A stretch of DNA of 64,000 bases from Ornithodoros turicata (taxonomy: Eukaryota; Arthropoda; Arachnida; Ixodida; Argasidae): positions 2,700,447 to 2,764,446 of the forward strand of contig NW_026999318.1 of NCBI RefSeq assembly GCF_037126465.1, given 5' to 3'. The position numbers were made by a program, and so were the translations under genes. This document shows, piece after piece, positions 56,991 to 64,000 of this stretch; within the stretch, counting starts at the first letter, position 1; each line of letters opens with the position of its first letter. The notes under the pieces were generated by a model, which was not told the DNA's origin, ran no database searches, and saw nothing but the letters and a program-made list of their open reading frames with translations.

Positions 56991-57690
56991 GACCAGGGTG
57001 GTCTCGTTTACGTGCAAAATTTAGCAGAATCAGCTTTTAGCTCACGTGCACATCGCATAATCAGAATAATAAACTTACTTTTTTCGGAAGTGACCGGATG
57101 CACAGTGCGTCTTGACCAGCAGCAGGAAACCCAACGACATGAGACAGCCAGAGATGAACTTATCCTTGCGCGGCACTGACCATGCGGTGAAAACGAAAGC
57201 ACCCTGGTCCTAAGACCAGGGTGCTTTCGTTTACCTGCAAAATTTAGCAGAATCAGCTTTTTGTTCACGTGCACATCGCACAATCAGAATAATAAACTTA
57301 CTTTTTTCGGAAGTGTCCGCATTCACAGGGCGCCTTGGTGAGAAGCACAAAAGCCAACAACATGACTCAACGCGATCACACGTATATAGCATCAGCACGT
57401 GGACCGGGTGCCTCTGCGTTGAAGAACCGGAGCTACTGGTCACATGCCCATGGAAACAGGGGACAGTTGTGCAACAAAGCGGAAGCAAATTGGAGAGCGT
57501 GCGGAGTACTAATTGAGAAATCGAATGCAGGAACAGACGAAACTGGAAGGACTGCTGTCACAGGGTACGTTATGTTCAACGGTTGCGCGCTACGCGTCGT
57601 AGAAAGGAGCAGAAAACCCAACAAGAGACAACCAGATCACACGTATATACCATCAGCACGTGGACCGGTTATCTCTGCTTTGAAGAACCG
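56991..57690 (+). repeat. Locally duplicated segments (two repeat types, two copies each)
   Basis: Type 1: AAAATTTAGCAGAATCAGCT, then CACGTGCACATCGCA and AATAATAAACTTACTTTTTT, at about 57017-57087 and again at 57238-57310, 222 bases apart. Type 2: GATCACACGTATATA, CATCAGCACGTGGACCGG and TTGAAGAACCGGAG, at about 57372-57430 and again at 57632-57690, about 260 apart. The order 1-1-2-2 suggests successive tandem duplications. An open frame (57335-58024, 229 codons) crosses both type 2 copies, giving HTYIASARGP and HTYIPSARGP. Confidence 0.75.
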
Positions 57691-57774
57691 GAGACCGGAG
57701 CTGCTGCCAGAAGGGACAGAGATGACGGCTTCTGTGCTGCTCTCATTTGTTTTGCTTTGTCTTGTTCGCTGGGT

Positions 57775-59645
57775 TCAACTCCTGCAGTGGTTCCTCCGTG
57801 CCTTTCCTCTTCCTTTTCTCTCTTGCGAGCTGAGCTTCAGTGATGTAGACCGGGTCCCTGATCTGTATCCCCCGACCCTGACGGGGGTCAACCAACTTTG
57901 GAAGAAGACAGTTCTCAAAGAACTTCGTGAGCGGTCCCAACATTTTTTCTTCCCGAAAAGCGATGTTTCATTCCCTGCGAAGACAACAAACAGACAAAAC
58001 TGTCGCTGTGTGATATGGAGTTGACCTTGAACTTGATAATAATAATAATCACTGTTCTCTTTCAACACGATGCTGTCATCGGCACCTACACGACAGTACA
58101 GGATCTGCTTGGCTTTGACAGCCTCCAAGGGAGAGAGGGACCGTGCGGAGTACGGACATTTCACCTCGATGACAGTATCGTCACCAACAGGGCCATCAGG
58201 CGTAGCAGCGAGAAACGGATGTTCCTGATCACCAAACAGACCACACGGACGTACTTCAATTTTCATCTTTTCTTCCAGTCTTGAAATCGCAATCGGCTCA
58301 TTATCTCGGCCATACTCCACGGACTTGCAGTTTAGAACGGTGTAAAGAATGGAACGAACGGTGCTCCTACAACTGGTTGTGGGGAGCATTTTGCAAACCT
58401 TTCCAAAGATAGAGGCAGTCAGCCTTTTTCTTCGTTCCTGCATCCAAAGGGGACGCGACGCTGCGCCAGTAGTGTCCTTCTCCAACTGCTCCGCCTCGGC
58501 GCGTGACAACTGGAGTTCCTCTTTGTAGTTGTCGCAAGGCAACTGAAACTGCGTCGGGTCCATATCCGGCGTCTGTGCACTGGGACCATAGTCGCGATCC
58601 GGTTCGCGTGACGTCCCACAGAAGACTCCGGCGAGAGAGCGCCTACAACGAGTTTGGCCTGACAAGCGGTGCTGCTTCCTGGCATTCTGAAGTGCTGCAC
58701 GATGCTTCAACATGGATTTGGTGAACCTCCCAGGGCTGGTGCTGTACATTGCCTTGTGAAGAGAACGAGAGAGAGAGATTTTGGGTTTAATGGCACAAAG
58801 GCCATAGAGCTCCAATACTGTCTGGAATTGAAGGAAACGACTTCACCTAATGCCCTCGTATGATACGGCCGCTTTTGACAGTAGTTGATTCGCTTTCCGC
58901 CAATGTACTTCGCAAGAACTGAGTTGAAATGCTCAGCCGCGTTGTTTTCAACGTCCAGCATCAAGCTACTGGCATTGTTCACGACACGATTCATCGCAGT
59001 GATTATCTCGTTGAAGAGGCCACATCTTCGCAGTTCCGGCGCCTGGTTAACTTCTTCATCCTTTGAGCGCTGACAGAAGTAGTCTGCACAATTCCGGTGA
59101 TCACCAAAGACGTGGAACGGGCCGTTTCTGATGTCAACGACGAGGTTCTCGGTTCTCTGGTGAAGGGACAACTGGGATTGCTCCTTGTGGTGCTTGATGG
59201 CCTTGTACACGCTGGCCCTGATCCTATGAATGTTTTTGATCAGGAGGTTTTTCATCGCTGATGAAACGTGACTCGTTTTCTTCATCAGAACGATGTCCCT
59301 AAGGCGACCACTATAGTTACGAAGTATGTGGTGCCGACATTCGACTTTTCTCACCACCTGGCTGTCATAAGGGGCTGCGTCAAGGATGGATTTATACGTG
59401 CTTGAGCCGCCGTCAGCAATCAGTTGAATGTACTTGAGGCCGTGAATCTCGACACTTCGGCGGAAATCCTCGACTGTAGCATCTCTCTCCATACTAGCCG
59501 AACTGCCTTCCCAGTTTTTATAGCAAACGTGCTCCCGTGGTGCTTCTCCGGGTTTCGAATACCAAGCCCAATACCGAGAATAGCATGCTGACTCATTACA
59601 TGCCCACTTGTGCCCGCTTCTCAAAAGCCGCCGCGGATAAGCCAC
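57775..59645 (-). pseudogene. Mutator-like transposase domain + YqaJ-type exonuclease gene, broken
   Basis: The minus-strand frame 59645-58815 encodes LLRSGHKWACNESACYSRYW, then YIQLIADGGSSTYKSILDAA (DG with the likely catalytic Asp), VECRHHILRNYSGRLRDI and NNAAEHFNSVLAKYIGGKRI. This is the Mutator-like domain found in many arthropod proteins. Frame 58760-57775 encodes LHKAMYSTSPGRFTKSMLKH and then a YqaJ nuclease: LTASIFGKVC, GLFGDQEHPFLAATPDGPVG, VIEVKCPYSA and YYYQVQGQLHIT, with D-x-x-G and E-V-K catalytic words. About 60 foreign bases at 58770-58840 shift the frame, and the N-terminus is missing beyond 59640. Known proteins pair these domains in one chain; their role is likely DNA mobility. 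Confidence 0.72.
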
Positions 59646-59649
59646 ACAC

Positions 59650-60040
59650 CAGGAAAAAGAATAACCCTGCTGTAGTGGAGCTTAGCGCCCTTCCCCCTTT
59701 TTTTCCTGGGAAAGGGAAACTCGGATAGTATGCTGAAATAAGGGTCACACTTGGCGGATAAGTACCTTCTGGACGTAAAGCCCGCGTCGTGGGAGCACCG
59801 GGCGGCAGAAAAAGTTGCCCCGAGGAAGCGCTGTACATACAAACAAAAACAGCTGTACAACAAAAAAAAGTGAGAGAGTGAAGCTGAGCTCCCGTACACT
59901 TTCGCCAAGGTTACACCCGCAGGGAGTAGGGGGATCCTACAATGGTCTTGGTGAAAGTGAAAGGTGAAAGTCATAAACTGACTCACTATCCAACACTATA
60001 CAGGTCAGCAACTCAAGCCAGGAATTGAGGGTTCTAGCGC
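59650..60040. other. No gene recognised
   Basis: GC-richer than what follows. The minus-strand frame 59621-59986 has no family motif. The left flank is the cut end of the Mutator/YqaJ gene. Confidence 0.35.
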
Positions 60041-60239
60041 GTTTAAAGCTCGCGTTTTTCTTCCTCATCACATGTTTTTGTAAATTGACTTTCATAATTC
60101 TCACGACAGGTGGATATTAATAACATTCTAAACACGATAACATAATAAATTTTTAATAAATAAAATGAGCACCAATATGATTTAATTAACTGGAGAGGCA
60201 CACTACAAACAGAACAGACAATTGCTCTACATTGAAGAG

Positions 60240-60671
60240 ATGGACGAATTTTGTACTCGTTACCATAAGTCATGGGAAGATGTGATAAAAAACTGCTTCG
60301 AAAAGGAGGAGCCGCGAAACGATTCCATTATCGCTGCATTTCAATACGTCCTAGACATGGTCGTATTCGGAGATATGGTGCAAATTATGGAATTCAAGGT
60401 GCAAGAACTTGTATGCCGAATCTACAATAGTTATGAAAATATTTGCAGGTCAACATCGGAAGGACCACTGGGATTGATGGTGGAGTTTTTGAGGTTTGCT
60501 AACGAAGAATTGAAATACACTAGACCAAATGTAATTGTAATCATTGCAATGGGCATTGCATTAATCAAGAAAGCAATCAGATCAAATTATCATATACAAG
60601 CAATCTATATCGCGCGATTCATTACGGATTTGTTGAAATTACACCTAACGGTTGAAATGGAAAATACATAA
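60240..60671 (+). CDS. Unrecognised ORF, about 143 aa, in the AT-rich block
   Basis: The likely start is the ATG at 60240 (MDEFCTRYHKSW), though an upstream in-frame start exists at 60222. Predicted mostly alpha-helical, with amphipathic helices and one hydrophobic helix (VIVIIAMGIAL, near residues 100-112) followed by a basic patch. Lys/Glu/Ile-rich composition and a dense intronless layout differ from neighbouring genes. A helical-bundle regulator is a possibility, but I assign no function. It is followed 68 bases later by a second ORF on the same strand, which suggests a compact genome as source. The frame is undisturbed. Confidence 0.5.
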   Translation: MDEFCTRYHKSWEDVIKNCFEKEEPRNDSIIAAFQYVLDMVVFGDMVQIMEFKVQELVCRIYNSYENICRSTSEGPLGLMVEFLRFANEELKYTRPNVIVIIAMGIALIKKAIRSNYHIQAIYIARFITDLLKLHLTVEMENT

Positions 60672-60739
60672 AAAATCTTATCACGTGATATGTTCCACTA
60701 GAGCCTTTACACATTTAGTTTCTGCTACCAGTTCTTGCA

Positions 60740-61030
60740 ATGATGTCGAATGAACAGAAGTTCAATATTGTCGTGCAAGGTCTGATGTATCATCACTTAT
60801 TGAAACTCAACAAACATATCAATTGCGGTGGACCACCGGACGATTTTCATCTAATGCTCTCTTGTACGCCATTCAAGAATCTTCATACAAAGAAAGGAAA
60901 CATCAATAAGAGACTGTGCAAGTTCATCGCAACAAAGTGCAAGTTGGTGAAGCAATACAAACACGGCGACAACATATCGCCTGCGTTAACCAACGCTGGA
61001 TTCAAGCGCCCAATAATCGGAATAAACTAA
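60740..61030 (+). CDS. Unrecognised ORF, 96 aa, basic, in the AT-rich block
   Basis: The frame opens MMSNEQKFNIVVQGLMYHHL and ends KRPIIGIN. It is strongly basic (many Lys in KKGNINKRLCKFIATKCKLV) with four Cys, and would be a small nucleic-acid-binding or virion-type protein if real. A likely leader lies between the two ORFs. No known family was recognised. Open throughout, with no intron signals. Confidence 0.45.
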   Translation: MMSNEQKFNIVVQGLMYHHLLKLNKHINCGGPPDDFHLMLSCTPFKNLHTKKGNINKRLCKFIATKCKLVKQYKHGDNISPALTNAGFKRPIIGIN

Positions 61031-61224
61031 TTCATCAATCAAGACAACAAACGAAAACTTCAAAGTTTGGAATAGAACTGTAATTTATCGGAATAAACAA
61101 GTGTATAACTGAAATAATAAATGTAATATTCGTCATCAATGTAATGTAGTCTACACATTTCAACGAAAACAGCTTATTAGTATGGATAGATTGAAGATTG
61201 CTAAGGAGACGTTTATTCCACACT

Positions 61225-61341
61225 ATGTACAAGGATCCTCGCATGGAATCAGCGCTGGCAATCAAAGAGATTTTACATGACCACATTCTACAACATCGAC
61301 ATCTGAAGGATAGAACTGTAGAAGAAGAATCGCTAATATAA
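61225..61341 (+). CDS. Small ORF, 38 aa, in the AT-rich block
   Basis: The frame starts at an ATG (MYKDPRMESALAIKEILHDH) and ends ESLI. The codon string is plausible, but it is short enough to occur by chance. It is on the same strand as the two larger ORFs. No family recognised. Confidence 0.2.
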   Translation: MYKDPRMESALAIKEILHDHILQHRHLKDRTVEEESLI

Positions 61342-62477
61342 ATTTAGAGGCATGTTACATCAATCTTTGTTTACAAAAGAGGATCACTAATATTTTGCAA
61401 AGGCTTATTTTATGAATTAAATTGCACAGTGTATATATTTTTTCAAACAGTTGGACAGTCGTTAATTTAGTTGAAAGTAATCTGTTATCAAATGACACGA
61501 TGCAAGTGATGGATTTTGCAAGCATGACGTGCAGGCGGAGTCTACAATTCTAATCATCGTAACACGCGGCACACAATTGCATTCAGATTTTGGGAGAATC
61601 GAATCACACAACTGTCATCAGAAATGTTTAACCACTGTACAATGAAGATGAGGACTATGCATAAAGACAATGGAAGATATGTAATTATAATAAGTAAATA
61701 TTCCGTTTGCAAACTTAACCAACGCAGCACACATAAACATAGATCCAATTCACAAAATGTACCTGAGGTTTTCATGAGCAATACTGAAAAACAATCAGCC
61801 TATTGATAATGTCGTAGCATATGAGGCACTACAAATGGAAAGGGCGTAGTTTAATTTTAGAAGTTTTTAGATCATAATGAGACAAAACGCAAACTCTACA
61901 CCAAAGATCATTTTCTTGTTTAAATTTTCAAAGTCAAAACTGTACACTCTTTCTTAAAATTTTTTTAAATATATAAATTAAAAAGCTGTCTATATAGTCA
62001 CACATTGTATACAAGATATTTGTTTGTGCATTAATTCATAAAATTTATCAGATCACATTCCGGAGCAGTGGAGACTATCACACATCAGTGAGTGTTTAAT
62101 TAAAATTTGAACGAGTAACGCAAATTACGAACTGGGTTGTAGAAAGTGCAATTTCACAATACGCAAGCTTTAGCTGGCTAACTTTGACACGCGAAGGCTT
62201 TAAGAACTCTTTCATGATGACAGAGAATTTAATCGAATGGATTGATATTTTCTATATACACTATAACGTAACGTGTATTCTTTATGTCGTGGGTATTAAA
62301 AGTTACGAATATTTTTCGAACGGAAGTTTACCTAGAACTCGAAGAAATGGTCACCCTCCGCCCACGTGCCGCGCGGGGAAATATGCGCGCAGGACTCGAG
62401 TTAGGGCCCAGGGGTCCAGGTTGTTAACTCTCATGGGTTTTCTCTCCCAACCCCTACATACTACTACTCATACCTCA

Positions 62478-62552
62478 GTTTATGGCGCATTATGATCTTT
62501 GTTGTCAATGCGCCATTAAACTCCCAATCATCATCATCATCATCATCATCTT
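62478..62552 (+). repeat. I-clade LINE 3' end fragment (hairpin + ATC tail)
   Basis: TGGCGCATT (62483-62491) pairs with AATGCGCCA (62507-62515), followed by TTAAACTCCC and (ATC)8. It is the 3' end of a LINE copy whose body is not present upstream, so it is severely 5'-truncated. The leader of copy F starts directly after the ATC run. Confidence 0.8.
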
Positions 62553-64000
62553 TTCCCAACTTCCTCTTTTCTTTTACTTTCCTGTCTCTTTTGTCTGTCC
62601 TGTTTTCTACATTTTTCCTTATTTCTGCTTATTCCAGGCAGCGAGGGTTAACCTTGCGCATCGAATCACCCTTGGTTACGCTGCATAGGGTTATAGCAGC
62701 GGTGTTCAGCTAACGTGTCAATCAGTTATCACGTTCCCTCGTTGGGCTCGGTGGTGGGTGGCCGGCACTACTGCCGAAACTATTGGTAATTATATGGGTC
62801 CAAAAAAAGTTCCTACCTCTGATCGTCCTCCCAAGCGTAGACGCACCGAAGAAATCTCTGTAGGACTTATAAAACCCCAATGCACCTTTCCCAAATTTCT
62901 TGTGATACACTCCAATAACACACAAACCACTGTGGGCAGCATATCCCCTTTCATTGTTGGTAAAACACTGAGCAAGGCAGTTGGCACAAAATATAAGACA
63001 AGGAAAATGTCGTCTGGAGACCTGTTAGTTGAAGTACAAGCCGTCATCCAAAGTACAAATCTTCTAAAAATGACCACCATCATGGACATTCCGGTAGCAC
63101 ACACCGCTCACCGCTTTCTGAACACTACTCGCGGCGTAATATCCTCCAACAAACTGCTAAATATATCTGACAGTGATATTCTTGAAGGGTTCCAGGACCA
63201 GAACGTAACATCTGTACGAAGAATCACGATCCATCGAGATGGAAATGAAATTCCCACAAAACACCTAGTTCTAACTTTTGAGTCAACCGTTCTTCCGGAA
63301 ACACTGATAGCTGGTTATATCGTATGCAGAGTGCGACCATATATACCAAATCCGAGACGATGTTTCCACTGCCAGCGTTTCGGACACAGTTCACAGGTAT
63401 GCCGTGGGAAGCTGACATGGGCGAAATGTGCTGAACCAGATCACGGTAATGACACCTACGAAAACCAGAAAGTGCAATGTATCAATTGTAAAGGAGAGCA
63501 TCCAGCATACTCACGTTTTTGCCCGCAGTGGAAACTTGAGAAGGAAATCGTAACACTGAAAATCAAGAGAACATTTCTTTCCCTGAAGCTCGAAGAAGGG
63601 TATCCTTTTCCAAGAGCACTCCTTATGCTCAGGCTGTGCGCAAGGGGGCAACAGCAGGCCTGAGTACTTTACCCACAGTGACTCCTCGTGAGTCCGGTGG
63701 GACACCAGTTGCCCCCCCCCCCCCCGGCACGGACATGTTCTCTGCCACCCAGCGAACCACAGCGACCAGGAAACCCGCGTGATGGATCCCCCTTCGGTTG
63801 TGTGCCAACGGAGGAGGCTATGGGGACAAGTCCCAGCACGTCTGGGCACACAGGCACACAGCATAACTCCAAAATAACCTTGACACCTAAGGAACCACGA
63901 CAAACACCTGACAAAGGAAGAAAACCACGAATTACAGGGCCCAAAAAGGATGGTTCAACACAACATGCAAAACAGAACATTCAGATTTAAACATACCTTA
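62553..64000 (+). mobile_element. I-clade LINE copy F, 5' part (runs off the window)
   Basis: The leader resembles that of copy A: a pyrimidine-rich start, GCAGCGAGGGTTAACCTTGC, then GTTGGGCTCGGTGGTGGGTG. ORF1 follows. The ORF2 region lies beyond the window. Confidence 0.82.
62791..63980 (+). pseudogene. I-clade LINE ORF1, copy F (one or more frameshifts)
   Basis: It begins MGPKKVPTSDRPPKRRRTEE, probably at the ATG near 62794, and is open to 63663. The middle is FPKFLVIHSNNTQTTVGSIS, DLLVEVQAVIQSTNLL, then zinc knuckles CFHCQRFGHSSQVC and CINCKGEHPAYSRFC. The second knuckle (AKCAEPDHGNDTYEN) has lost its outer Cys residues. A shift near 63565 sends the Ser/Pro-rich tail (PEARRRVSFSKSTPYAQAVR) to another frame. 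A 13-base C run at 63713 adds uncertainty, and the tail ends in KDGSTQHAKQNIQI at about 63990. It matches copy A ORF1 throughout. Confidence 0.8.

Larger units (their letters stand above)
60041..62340. other. AT-rich block of distinct composition (possible foreign insertion)
   Basis: From about 60041 to 62340 the sequence is visibly AT-rich, with an abrupt change to GC-rich DNA at 62345 (CACCCTCCGCCCACGTGCCG). It contains two compact same-strand ORFs (60240-60671 and 60740-61030) only 68 bases apart and a few small frames. None of the LINE, SINE or MITE families of the rest of the window occurs in it. Candidates are an endogenous large-DNA-virus fragment or other laterally gained DNA; no family was recognised. 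Confidence 0.5.

Noticed and set aside
57335..58024. Calling the 229-codon frame a gene
   Set aside because: It is built from locally duplicated sequence and overlaps the end of the YqaJ-type gene on the other strand. Kept only as an observation.
60240..60671. Assigning the ORF to a viral or cellular apoptosis-regulator family
   Set aside because: Helical character alone is not enough; no diagnostic motif could be confirmed by eye, so no function is given.
63713..63725. Poly-C tract as a functional signal
   Set aside because: Simple homopolymer inside a decayed LINE ORF1; more likely slippage or sequencing noise.

Overview
The window reads as nuclear DNA of an arachnid, most likely a tick (Ixodida). 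Evidence: eukaryotic split genes with GT-AG introns, a TCAGT-type arthropod initiator with TATA box, a tRNA-derived SINE of tick type, and dense LINE, Penelope-like and DNA-transposon sequence. The taxon call is inference from family resemblance, not a search. No rRNA, CRISPR array, bacterial operon or confident intact host tRNA gene was seen.

Layout. 0-9 kb: low-coding sequence with an interspersed repeat present twice, a Penelope-like GIY-YIG fragment split by a SINE and a MITE, and a CR1-like LINE tail. 9.05-33.25 kb: one minus-strand Tx1/L1-like LINE opened by three later insertions. These are a 5.4-kb I-clade LINE (10088-15507, with target-site duplication), a foldback element with about 1-kb inverted repeats (17404-20243), and a 10.6-kb CACTA/EnSpm-type DNA transposon (20864-31477). 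The DNA transposon is the centrepiece. It has about 36-bp terminal inverted repeats, a different subterminal repeat array at each end, a spliced but frameshifted TNP2-like transposase on the minus strand, and divergently a fully open seven-exon gene for a 397-residue coiled-coil + BEN-domain protein.

33-40 kb: mostly unrecognised DNA, with one hypothetical intronless gene, a 44-bp LINE micro-insertion with its own target duplication, a hammerhead ribozyme with all core nucleotides (36979-37062), and MITE ends. 40.3-56.3 kb: plus-strand I-clade LINE copies (B to E) nested in one another and in a split SGNH-hydrolase-like gene. Copy D lies inside copy C with a 12-bp target duplication, and itself carries two related DNA elements with CACTCT...AGAGTG ends.

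57-64 kb: locally duplicated DNA, a broken Mutator-like/YqaJ gene, an AT-rich 2.3-kb block with two compact unrecognised ORFs (possible foreign or viral insertion), and the 5' half of LINE copy F directly after the 3' tail of another copy.

Working together: almost everything here is mobile DNA. The autonomous-looking units are the I-clade LINE family (ORF1 with CCHC knuckles; ORF2 with endonuclease, reverse transcriptase and RNase H; a conserved 3' hairpin plus ATC-type tail) and the CACTA/BEN element. There the BEN protein is a plausible DNA-binding partner of the transposase for the subterminal repeats.
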